Made by a program: the position numbers and the translations under genes | Shown here: positions 20,048-30,554 of the stretch, piece by piece | Layout of the letters: each line of letters starts with the position of its first letter | How positions within the stretch are numbered: position 1 is the first letter of the stretch | NCBI GenBank assembly: GCA_003427395.1 | Contig: BFEA01000610.1 | Span: 404,754-447,942 of the forward strand | Direction of reading: 5' to 3' | Source of the DNA: Chara braunii | Taxonomy: Eukaryota; Streptophyta; Charophyceae; Charales; Characeae | Length of the DNA: 43,189 nucleotides | The notes under the pieces: model-generated | Databases searched by the model: none | Told to the model about the DNA's origin: nothing | Seen by the model: only the letters and a program-made list of their open reading frames with translations

Positions 20048-21479
20048 GACTACAACGTCCAACCATGAAAGTTCAAAAGAGAAACCTATTCCAACTCGCA
20101 CTGGTCTAGTGGTCTCCTAAAATGGAAGGGGTAGGCAGGCCCAAACGACGCGCGCGCGAAGGAGGTCCAAAGTCCTACCCGTAGGCTATCCAATGTCCGG
20201 GGTAGTGAGGCCCGTACACGGGCTCCCATAGGTCGACTGGGACTGATCCTTCGCCCATGTGTCGCTTCGCCTTACCACAAACCCGAGTCTATTGACCGTA
20301 GCGCACTCTTGGTCTCGCCGCCTGACCCATAACTTTTAGTACGAGGATCGGCGAGTGTTGCGCGCAAGGACTTAGGATAAGATAGTGCGGACGCAGTACC
20401 CACACATACCAACTCACCATGCAGTTTTACGTGAGTATCTGTGATGACGGCGCATTACGTGGTGTCCATACCCAAGTGGTCTATTATGAGCCATGGGGTT
20501 ATTTCTGACGCTCAGGCGTTGGCTGAAACGCGCGCTAGGGGGAGGTAATCCTCTAGCGGGCGCAAACCCGGCCTGAGGGCCTTTCCGTCTTCTGCATCCT
20601 GAGGTGTCCCAAGGGGTGCAGAGCAAAACGGCCCCTAGGGCAGGAAGAAATTTGGAGAGGTGGTGAGTTGTCTGGCGCATCACCAGCGACACGCTAGTCC
20701 TTCCGCCCGGAACTTTTATCGTTCCATAAACCAAAGTTAGACAAAGATACAAAGATCGGCATGCGGTCATACAACCGAGTGAGGGCTGTGCGAGCGAGGG
20801 CTCAACCACAATATATAAATAAGGGAAAATATCCTTAGTCAAACAAAGAGTTATGTGATAGTACACTCTCACAATAGCTACGTGGCTTGCCCGCCTGAAC
20901 TCAAAACAACCAAAACATCATACTTGATTGACATGCTCCACACATACCTGTGACCACATACAAGGATCAAACAACAACACATACACTAAAAGGGTCAACT
21001 TTTCAGCCTTCTGCAGCTCACACTCTGCCTTGTACACAAGCCCAACCTTTTCCCCACCATTCCACAACAAAAATACTCAGCCTTTAAGAAATGACAATTT
21101 ATAAAGAATCTGGGTAAAAACCCAACAAAACAAAGAACCAGCCAGGGCCAAGGCCTTCGGTTGAGAAGCAGAAAATGATGAAAGGTTGAGTTGTATACCG
21201 ACGAATCGGCAACCGACCTGTTATCAGTGATAACAGAAGAATAGTCAGGCTGACCAAGTCAGACCTTCAATCAATACGCACGGCGTGCACCACAGCACAG
21301 GTCAAAGAGATTTCACTACAGTGTTTAGCCTAAGTAGGGAGTAATCCTCCTAAGTCACATCCTAACTTCTCTACTAAGCTCCTACTCAGCTTCTGAGAGG
21401 TTCAGTAACACCTCCCTTACTCAGAGTTGAGTTGCTAAGATTGTCTAACTGAAAATATTCTAACTCTCCAAATTTTCCA

Positions 21480-21596
21480 AAATTTCGGCAGCGCTTCCCG
21501 TAGGAAAAGTGCCTTTTCATAATTTCTAGGAACCTGAATATGACTAACTTTTTTCAGTTTTGCAGAAATTTCGGCAGCGCTTCCCGTAGGAAAAGT
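21480..21596. repeat. 31-bp exact direct repeat
   Basis: The sequence beginning AAATTTCGGCAGCGCTTCCC occurs at 21480-21510 and again at 21566-21596, an 86-base offset. The segment between is AT-rich. No function is recognised. Confidence 0.9.
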
Positions 21597-21749
21597 AGGC
21601 TGCCAAGATTTATACAAAGTTGAAAGTCAAAGTGCAAACCAAAACTATACTTGGGGCCAACGCCTGATCCCTTCTTGACAACTTAGGCTCAATATTGGTC
21701 CACATGCCCTCTGAATGAGGCCACGAGCCAACGCTGATCCCAACCCCCA

Positions 21750-21960
21750 GCAGAGTCAGTCCTACCTCATCCCAAGCTTCCCTCCCATCATTCATCTTAC
21801 CTACCTATGGCTCCAGCACTCGGCGAGCATCTACAACAACTACTCTATCAAAAGATGTCCCAAGTGAGAGCCCACGAGCATGCAAACGCAAACATCTCTC
21901 ACAATCCCACATGGTTCTTTTCCAGGCCACATAGTTCGTTCAANAACCCTCATTATTCCA
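21750..21960 (-). repeat. Array-flanking block shared with copy 3
   Basis: Read on the minus strand this contains GGGCTCTCACTTGGGACATC and GCTCGCCGAGTGCTGGAGCC. It matches about 38940-39117 on the plus strand in order, with scattered differences. It marks the far end of the hairpin array in both copies. One N is present at 21944. Confidence 0.8.
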
Positions 21961-21984
21961 TTTTTACCCTTCCTTACATAAGAC

Positions 21985-23580
21985 ATAGGGTCAGTCAACC
22001 CAACTTATGGATGTGACTGACCTGCCAGTTTATATGACTAGGCCACACCAACTTATGGTGCCCTAGCCTGGTAACACAAGTATACGTATGCATAAGACCA
22101 AACCACACCAACTTATGGTGTGACCAGTTTCTGTAAAACAATCGACATAAGACGCATGATCGGGCCGCACCAACTTATGGTGAGGCTGGTCAACCTGAAC
22201 GTTCGGCATACACATAAAACTGAACCTCCTCAACTTATGAGGGGCCAACCTCTGCCTAAACAACAACAAAAGACATATGACCAAACATAACAACTTATGT
22301 TGCGTTCGGCCAACCCACACGGTTATATACGGCGTAGAGTCAGGCTACCCAACTTATGAGTAGTCCAGCCCAGCCTAGACATAATCACATGCGTGAAGAA
22401 CTGAACAACCCTCAACTTATGCGTTCGCCCAGCCTTCGCAATACAACCATGTTCAACTTATAGACATAAGGCATAAAACTTACCACAACAACTTATGTTA
22501 TGATAAGCCTATGTCTGAACAAAATGACATAAGGCGTATAACCAGGGCGCACCAACTTATGGTGAGACCTGATCAGCCTAACTCTCGGCATATACGAAAA
22601 ACTGAATCACCTCAACTTATGAGGAGCCAAACCTTTGCCTTAACAAACGACGAAAGGTATATGACCAGACACAACAACTCATGTTGTGTCTGACCTACCC
22701 ATACAGTGACATATAGCATAAGACTAGGCTACTCAACTTATGAGTAGTCTAGCCCCGCCCAAACAACAACAAGCGCGTATGACCGAACAACCCGTAACTT
22801 ATGCGTTCGCCCGACCTTCGCAACACAACTACATCCAATAGATAAGTTTCATAATCAGATTTTGTCTTCAGACGAGTGGCCAGGTCACCTCAACTTATGA
22901 GGATCCCTACCCAAACGTCAGATATGTTTAGAAAAGAAAAATAGCCAGACTTTATATATCTCTTTGCTTCCGTGTTATCAAGGACATAGGGCCAACTACC
23001 CAACTTATGGGTGAGTCAGCCTGCCCATAGTTACCACACCATTTTATATTGTTCATCTTTTTTCCCTCTGCTTTGTCTGCCACCGGCTTATATGGCTGGA
23101 TCTTCCAACTTATGGCGTTCAACCTGCCATGAATATACATAATAAATATGTATTACTTTGTATACTCTGATTCTCTTAGTGACGGCGGCTCATGACTTGA
23201 CCACACCAACTTATGGTGCGAATAGTCTCGCCTGAAACAATAAAGCACAAGGCTGAGTCACACCAACTTATGGTGTGGTCAACTTCTGCCTAACAATTGA
23301 CGTAAGGCGTATGACCGGGTCCCACCAACTTATGGTGAGACTAGTCAGCCTAAACTTTCGGCATACCCAAAGAACTATGAGGAGCCCAGCCTTGCCTGAA
23401 CAACGATGAAAGGCATATGACCAGGCACAACAATTTATGTTGTGCCTGACCAGCCCATACAGTTACATACAGCATAAAACTAGGCTACCCAACTTATGGG
23501 TAGTCTAGCCTGCAAAATAACAAATAGAACAGATGCGATCGACTAAGCAGCCCGCAACTTATGCGTTCGCCCAGCCTTCG
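21985..23580. repeat. Array of about 60-bp hairpin units with AACTTAT loops (copy 2)
   Basis: About 20 units with AACTTAT at 22002, 22050, 22110, 22172, 22232, 22292, 22351, 22414, 22490, 22554, 22614, 22735, 22796 and beyond, mostly 59-64 bp apart (22676 carries AACTCAT). Each loop is flanked by complementary arms that differ between units: CACC/GGTG, CTC/GAG, CAACA/TGTTG, CTACCC/GGGTAG, CGAAC/GTTCG. Some arms are long: 22666-22676 with 22682-22692, and 23422-23432 with 23438-23448, are perfect 11-bp stems. Between hairpins runs a less conserved linker containing GACATAAGGCRTATGACC-like and GCCTAAACAACA-like sequence. This is neither a CRISPR array nor a known ribozyme that I recognise. Confidence 0.9.
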
Positions 23581-23789
23581 GCACATAATTACAATCCTCG
23601 TGTTGTCTGAATTCAATCAGTTAATCTTAATTATCAATAAATACTTGTCAATTTATTCTGCAAAGCAATGTCCTGAACTTAAACAAGCAAATCAATCAGA
23701 TATCATTTTCAGTCATACTTACAGTCAGGTCAGTAGCAATATGATAATATAGTTTAGTGATAAGATCACACGCGTAAATCGAGGGTTAT

Positions 23790-24056
23790 ACCTGAGTGTT
23801 CCCTACCTCCAGAACCCTGCCCGGGCTCCGGCAGAGCTCCCGCAATCGGTGGGGCAACCTCCCACAGAGGCCTTGGCGGGGACCTACGGGTTGCAATCCC
23901 GCCTGCCGCCTTCCTCTCGTAACCTCAGACCAGACTGGGAGTAAGAAGGGTAGAGGTAGATAGATTAGACTCTCGAGATACAAGGGAGGTGCACTCAACT
24001 CATAATGAGAGGGCCTTGAAGTCTGGAATCTCCTGAGAGCCCCGCAATGATGGCTA
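23790..24056 (-). repeat. Conserved block next to the hairpin array (copy 2)
   Basis: The counterpart of 430-705, with GTTCCCTACCTCCAGAACC, GCAATCGGTGGGG and CTGCCGCCTTCCTCTCGTAACC. It is placed immediately beside the array, as in copies 1 and 3. Short ORFs through it are not conserved in reading frame. Confidence 0.7.
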
Positions 24057-26078
24057 AGTCACCGCCCGTACATAGAATCAACGACCCTTTGATGAGTCCC
24101 ACGGCCCCAGCAATAACTTGCCCCAAAGGGCTGACAAACAGCGCCCTGTGCAGTCTTGAGAACATACCGTCCAAACAGAACACGCCCCCGTGCTCTGTTT
24201 GAAATACAGTAGCCACAGTCAAAATCCACTGGACGCCACCCATACACCGGCTAGGAGTATAACAACGTACGGGCGAAAACTGCTAACCGCCTTATACAAG
24301 CTTGGCCAACCGAGCCCAACGTTCAGCAACACATGGGTGTTGCCGCAACCTCGCGACAACCCACTGCCTCCAATAGCAACGCACACGTGACCGTCTGAGC
24401 CAACAAAGGTATCAACAAGCCTCAGCAACTACGTGGTCTACCCATCACCCCTTCAGCGCTGCACCAGCTCCTGGGAGACGGTAGCTTTACCAATGGTGTA
24501 CTAACAAGGCACAGAGATGCCCTGTCGTGCCACCACAAGGTAGTGGCTGAGCGCAGCCAAAGGCACAGCGCAGTGTACACCGTAGGTCCCAGCAGTATAC
24601 CACAAACTCGCGGCTCAACAGACTTCGTAACACAGACACAGTCGACACAGCAGTATGCACAGAGATCATAACAAACCCCAGTCTGCACAACGATATGCAC
24701 TATGATCACAGCCACCCTCCAAATCTAGAACTTTTGTCGGGTGCCCAGTGCATGGCGGACCTTGGTTTAGCAGCGTGATGCTGTGGCATCAACCACTTTT
24801 TACCAGTCTGGCTGGGCCAGTGAAACCTGTGGCCCGAATCTAAACAACAACAGCCAAGTGTGAACCAATAACCACAGTAACTGTGCAGTCTGAAGCCTAG
24901 CTACGACAATATTTAACGAATTACTCAGTCATAGTGCCGTCTCCACAGCTGCCTCCCAGTCTCATTATACGTAGGCTGTGGGTTAATAGTAACTACTGTT
25001 GATACAATAGTAGTCAATGCTCAAGAGCAGCTACAGTCTCAGTTAGCAGCAAGGATAGCCCCCATAGAGGAAAATGGTAGGGAACGTGTCCGGATTGAAA
25101 GCAATATTATTTGAAAAAGAAGAGGTAAGGAAAATAAAAATAAAAATATCAGCAGTCGTACAAGCCATCTGCTGCCTATTCTGAAGGTAATTGAGATTGA
25201 ATCATAATACAACAATCGTAATGGACGGATGGTGCGCCCTGATGTAGGTACATTTTCCTGTTGTCTCTGATTTAGGCCTCTTCCCGTTTCTAACTCTTCT
25301 CCTTTTCACTATTCAGTCCGCTTCTTCCTCTTACTTGCGGCTTAGAGGCCCAGACTACAATTACTACACAGTCTAATAGCATCTGACTTCACAATGCCTC
25401 TTGTGGGCATCAGCAACATCAACTGATACGTGGCACAACAAGTATTGCCAAAAAAAACACGGCCTAGCGAGGTCACGCTTGGATAGAGCACGTCCCCAAT
25501 GGTCTATTTCTCAGTCCAGGAGAAATCCAATCAATACACAGCAACCCAGTAACGCGCACCGCAGTTGTGCACATTAACTATAGCTAAACTCAATTAGTGC
25601 GAATGAATCGTGCAACTCGCAGTGCACAGCGGAGCACGACATCAGACCAGAAGTTTGCCCAAGGAAGGCAGCAGCCAAGTACGCTGCCATGACCCACACT
25701 GTACCGTGACAACAGTTCAGTAGCAGCACGTCCTTCCCTCGGATCAGGCAACCCCCTGTCATCATGATGAACCTATATGCACTGTCAGTGGCCTTATTTC
25801 ACTTCCCATCAAAAACCGTGATCACCACGGACATCGGTAATCACAGAAGCAGGCCCTGTTTGGAATTGCGACGCTTAGATGAGTCCCTCTAACTACCTCT
25901 TCCCGTGCGCCTAATCATAACTGCGACCAAGTCCATTCTCTCTCCTCCCTCTCTGCTCAACGTAAGTATTAATTCATTGTTTGATCGATGCGCCTGCTGC
26001 TCTGAGAATGAGTCTTACCTCCTATTGGGGAAAGATGCTCCCACCAATTTGCCTGCCTTCGTTGGTAAGTATTTTCTC

Positions 26079-26081
<3 letters not shown>

Positions 26082-26143
<62 letters not shown>
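26082..26143. repeat. (CT)n microsatellite, copy 2
   Basis: About 31 CT dinucleotides, purer than the copy 1 tract, 12 bases after GGTAAGT. Confidence 0.95.
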
Positions 26144-26149
<6 letters not shown>

Positions 26150-28200
26150 CCGTTCACAGGATTTTACCGCGACCTTGATCAGTTTCTGGCCGCTAAGAAT
26201 AAGTGCGTATAGATCGTGCCCCATACATGCAAGCACCCGCACTTAAGTCCTATGACTCACCGAGCATAGGAACTGAATATATCGCTAGAATATGGAGAAA
26301 GTATTACTTTGTTCTCTTTAGCTCCGCCAGCCTCCGACCAGGTATGTAGCCCGACTCCTTTATTCTTTCCTTTTGCCTGCACTCCTCTCGTGCATGCTCG
26401 TTCATGACTTGGTAGAGATGCGTATTGTTAGCAGCAAGGCCATCAGAACGAAGAACACCTCCTCGCCGATGTTGAAGGCGAGGAGACAGCATTGGTGTCG
26501 AGACCCATGCCAATGACAAGTACAGTCACGAACACAGCAGGCAGCGCTGTGACAAAAACGAACTTTCCACCAATAATACTTGGAAGATTCACACCCTGTC
26601 TCGTCATTTCCCACTCGTTCCCGCTTGCAAATCACGAAGCCTCTATGGCTGATTTTGACCGACCTGCTGGTCTGATGCGAGGTCCGATGCAACCATCACG
26701 TTTATCATGCCAAAAAGCCCCGGTATAGACTCTCCCCTCGATATTCTTCTCTCCGAAACTCGTCACACACCCCGTTTGTTGGTCTTCTCCCATTCTATTA
26801 ACTGATCATGAAACCTAGCATTTCCAACGGATTCTCCCTACCAAAAGATCATGGGATCTCCTCTCTTTCCACTCGATTCCACTCAGTATGGACTGAGATA
26901 TAAAATTTTCGTCCCTGCCATAGCCATCTTCGTCCTCATGTCGCGCAACCCTTTCCCTGGTAACACAAAATCCGTTGCTCAGACCCAAAATCCGGCATGG
27001 CCATCTGATCCAGAGTGCCTGAAAACCTCAGATTCACCTCTTTGTTTGCTCAATTTCGTTAAGAATTGAACGAGATACAATCTTTTTCTCTTTCTTGTCC
27101 ACTCTTTCTTCTCTCTTCCCAACTCCTCCGCGCACTCGTTTCTCCTTCTACCTCACTACTTCTCATCTAATTTAGAAATCTAGCTTTGTACCTGGATTCG
27201 TCTTGCCTCTAAGCCAGTACCCCACTCCTCTCTTCTTCATCATGATCCTTTCCCTCATCGTCTCCTCCCCCTCTTCTTCCTCGTGGTCCGCTGCTCCACG
27301 AGCCTCTCCCGCCAGTCAATGTATGCTTGGATAATAGCGCACAGTCCACCCGCCTTGAATATCTGAATGGACATGAAGTCCTGGTCACCGGACTGTGCAG
27401 TCTTATATAGCCTAGAAGGGTATGTCCATATAACTTACTTGTGCCTCACTCAAAGGACGCATCACTACCATTGGCCCTTGTTTGAACAAACCTGCCCAAA
27501 CCTAGGTAGTAGGTCCATCCATCTGAGAAAAGGCTGCAAAGCAGTCCCTAAAAGGAGAATAGGGACTGATAAATAAAAAAAATAATAATAATAAATAAGG
27601 ACTGGTCTTGGTGAGACACGTAATCGATGGGGTCGTGGCAACACCTACGTAGACCCCTTCTCCAGAGTGAACTCTTGATCTACATTTTAACAGCCCGTGA
27701 GTGCGCCACCCAAGCTAAGCTTGCAGGTACCCGCTAGCCTTGCTGCAGCCCCCACCAGAATCCCTCCGGTCTACTGTGCCCAGGCATAACTCCCCTACTA
27801 CGGCCCCCCGACGGGCATGCTCAAATCCATTCCTCACATCGGATCGTGGGGTCAGCGGACGTAAGCCCCCCCTGGCTGTGCCCTGCTCTTTGTGCCCAGG
27901 CATAGTCCAGCATTTTTCTGGTCCCCAAGGTAATGCCAGTGCTCACCCTGCGACCCAAAATCTGCAAAATATGCAGATTTGGGACAGGTAAAAAAAACTT
28001 TTTTTTCTTTCCTTTTTGGGCATGGCTCATGTCACACGTTGCTGTCCCTGGTATTCGTGGGGCCTTGACAAAATTTGTGTAACTGCTCCCGCACCTTGTC
28101 ACACCCAGTGGTCATATTCACTCTCAAACCTCTCACTGCAGATCCCCAGCTGGTGGATGGATACTCCTGCAAAGATTTCCCGACCGTCAGGTTCTCTACC

Positions 28201-28282
28201 GTTTTATACATGTCTTCCTTGCGCAGGGGCCGTGCTAATCTTCTCTGTATCGTTCCAATTTTTACGGATGTCCCGAAGGGCT
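28201..28282 (-). pseudogene. U6 snRNA-derived segment, copy 2
   Basis: The best-preserved copy. The minus strand reads CCTTCGGGACATCCG, AAAATTGGAACGATACAGAG, AGATTAGCACGGCCCCTGCG and CAAGGAAGACATG. This follows U6 snRNA through the 5' stem, ACAGAGA box and much of the internal stem-loop with few substitutions. The U4-pairing and catalytic-core region is therefore largely recognisable, but the 3' end is not. There is no normal U6 promoter. It lies about 100 nt downstream of a tRNA-like module on the same strand. Confidence 0.88.
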
Positions 28283-28373
28283 AGCTGGGAGCCGCGTCCT
28301 TGGGATATCGTCATCGACTGACCAGCCTCAGGTAACTCAAAACAACTTTGGTCTTACTTGCCAAGTCTCATTG

Positions 28374-28435
28374 TCTGAGCTCGAACACAGGTTGTACTTC
28401 AACAGTTCAGTGGTGTATCCACTGGACAAGGATCT
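28374..28435 (-). other. tRNA-like Pol III promoter module, copy 2
   Basis: The minus strand shows TTGTCCAGTGG (28419-28429, box A-like, matching TRGYNNAGTGG except at one or two bases) and GTTCGAGCTC (28377-28386, box B-like), spaced almost as in a tRNA. Its conservation with copy 1 includes both boxes. Confidence 0.5.
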
Positions 28436-29437
28436 TGGGTCACAACCGGTCCCGAAGACCAGTACCGGCCTCGTCCCAAATGAGAGAAAAAATAAAAACA
28501 AATAAAAAAATAAAAGATAAAAACTTAGAGATAATAACACAATAATAATAAAAAAAACGGATGGGGGAGAGGACCCGCTGGTTCCTGGTTTTCTCCCACG
28601 GGCCTGCTGCCGGACTCCCCAACAAAACCAAGGGGGATATTCCCGCGGGACCCTCAACCCCTCGATTTGCTCCTATGCTCCTCCGCCGCTCCGCTCTGGC
28701 CTCGATCTCGAGACCCGCCTTGTGATAGTTCAATGACGTAACCTATAGGGTTAAGCCCCAACCTGGTTGCAGTAGGCGCAGTCCTACTCATAAAGAGTAA
28801 GGGCAGCCTGTCCAGGCCTGCAAACAGTATCTCAGGCCGTTCCTCTTACTTACCGCTTGCAACCAAGGGCCCACAGACACCCACGTATTACTTTGGGAGC
28901 ACAACCTCGCTAGGCTTGCCGTGCGCGTTGCCGCATCACGCTGCGGCTATTGCCGGGCTCTCCTATTCCCTCATATTCACCGAGCATCTGTTCGTTCTAC
29001 CACCTTTGGGCCGAAAATGCCCCGGCTTCTACCCACTCCGCCCCGGCTCACGCCGTCCTAGATAAAGCCTGCCATGGCTTCTATTGCCGGCGGCGCACGA
29101 TCAACCTAGTGCCTGCGACATTTCACGTGATGCGACCCAGAACCGCCAGTCCCCTGTGAGTCAGACAATGCTTTCCTCTCAGTCACCGCCTTACCTGGTC
29201 AAACTTTACGTCGTCCGACATTCCGACCGTGCCAGTGAGCCCGCTACCGCCTCAGAACATTTAGCTTAACTCTGACCTGTCCTACCGGCGTCTCATGGCC
29301 TTCCTTGACCCAGACTCGGGCAGGCTAACGTGTGCACGCGATGTGCACGCTCACACACTCCCTAATCAATGCAAATGGGACGTGCCCTCCGATATCGTCA
29401 GGCGCGTTCTTCCTGCGAGCTGCAAAAACGTGCCCAA

Positions 29438-29455
29438 ATACCCTTGTAAGGGTAT
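29438..29455. repeat. Terminal near-palindrome, copy 2
   Basis: ATACCCTTGTAAGGGTAT, 11 bases from the edge at 29466. Only the central GT departs from perfect self-complementarity. Confidence 0.85.
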
Positions 29456-29466
29456 TCGGGCCGACA

Positions 29467-30525
29467 CCGTCTCCGTTTGCCTCATGCTGATCTCATTTTT
29501 CTAGCCCATTGGCCTTGCCGTAGCTTATTTTCCCTTAGCCTAGACATCCTTATGCATTCCGTTGTAACTCGGACTGCAGTAGGGGTCAATTCTCTAGCCC
29601 CACTCCCTCACAATCAGCCCCGTACTTGGAAGAAAACAAATGGCCAACTCCCGGATGCATTCAGACTTGATTTTGACTCCGGATGCATCTTAAACATGTG
29701 TTTCTTCTTTTCCATGCAATCCGTTATTTTTCGGTTGCATCAGCCTTGATTTTCTTTAATTTTTTCTGCAAAAATCAAAGAAAGTCAAGGTTTTTTGCAA
29801 CCACCATATTCCAGGATGAATCTGGTCACGGAGGCACCTCCCCAAGTGACCGTATTTGGCTGTTAGTGTCATTTTGTCTTTTCCTCTCTCTTTCCTTTTC
29901 TTTTTCTTTTTCTTTTCTTTTCTTTTCCCTCCACTTGTGGACAGTACGGACCTGCCAGTCCCTACTTGCTGCAGTCCCTACTGACGGCCAACTCACTCAT
30001 TCCCTCCCACTCATTTTGTCTTATCCTCCCACAATTTTTTTTTTCTCTCCTTTTTCTTTTTGCATGCCAAGTGTCAACTAGTTGTTAAGGCCCTTTTCTA
30101 GGCCCTCCCTCTTAGTTTTGACCCTTCCTCTCCTCATGGTGCAGTCCGTTGTAGCCCGGACTGCAATTTTGGCCTTCCCATGCCCATGGAAGCCTCCTTT
30201 TACTTCCATTCTTCTTCCGCAGTGGGCCCCCCTACTCCGATTTACCCCGGGGGCCTTATTTTCTCATGGGCTTTCTTTTTACTCAATTTTTTTTGGGGGA
30301 GGCTGATCCGAGATTTCTCAAATTGCTCCCATACCTCCTACTTCGATATCCTTCACTTTTCTTTTTCTTCTCAGCCTCCCCGTTTGCTCGCACTAGTTCC
30401 CACACTAGCGGGGCTAATATTCTTTGGCCATCAAAATCCTTGATCTTGACGGCGCGCCCTACTTCAATTATTTGCGCCTCACGTCGCTCCTTGCTTTTTT
30501 TTCTTGGGATGTCACGAGTCCCCGC
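29467..30525. other. T-rich spacer between inverted copies 2 and 3
   Basis: This spacer separates the two TGTCGG edges that face each other. It is pyrimidine-rich with long T and CTTTT runs. Short hairpins recur: GCAGTCCG/CGGACTGC at 30141-30164 (perfect 8-bp stem), a near copy at 29554-29576, and a weaker one near 29719-29741. ORFs are short and low-complexity, and no gene is supported. Confidence 0.5.
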
Positions 30526-30536
30526 AGTCGGCCCGA

Positions 30537-30554
30537 ATACCCTTACAAGGGTAT
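30537..30554. repeat. Terminal near-palindrome, copy 3
   Basis: ATACCCTTACAAGGGTAT, 11 bases inside the left edge of copy 3. It is the reverse complement of the copy 2 palindrome, as expected for an inverted copy. Confidence 0.85.

Larger units (their letters stand above)
19170..21640 (-). other. GC-rich region upstream of primer site, possible LTR 3' part
   Basis: No gene is recognised in this 2.5 kb. If the primer site is real, the sequence directly above 19170 is the 3' end of the 5' LTR. I found no matching sequence in the left part of the window, so the LTR pairing cannot be shown here. Within it, 19830-19990 and 20455-20630 resemble each other and include related hairpins with a GGTAATC loop. 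An 11-bp perfect inverted repeat lies at 20004-20047 and a 31-bp exact direct repeat at 21480-21510 / 21566-21596. Confidence 0.4.
21640..29466 (-). repeat. Large non-coding repeat, copy 2
   Basis: Direct relative to copy 1. In order: flank shared with copy 3 (21750-21960), hairpin array (21985-23580), conserved block (23790-24056), CAG/AC-rich part, (CT)n (26082-26143), U6-derived segment, tRNA-like module, and terminus GGGCCGACA at 29458-29466. The right edge is where identity to copy 1 ends. The left edge is uncertain: copies 2 and 3 stop matching around 21735. No protein-coding gene is supported. Confidence 0.75.

Noticed and set aside
20414-20872. 152-codon minus-strand ORF
   Set aside because: It covers the duplicated hairpin region, has no recognisable domain and is not preserved in the related segment at 19830-19990.
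21985-23580. CRISPR-like array (regular spacing of a short repeat)
   Set aside because: The repeat is a hairpin core inside homologous 60-bp units, the intervening sequence is itself related between units, and the context is a eukaryotic retroelement with no cas genes.
21985-23580. Hammerhead or other self-cleaving ribozyme repeats (retrozyme)
   Set aside because: No CUGAUGA...GAAA core or other recognised ribozyme signature in the units.
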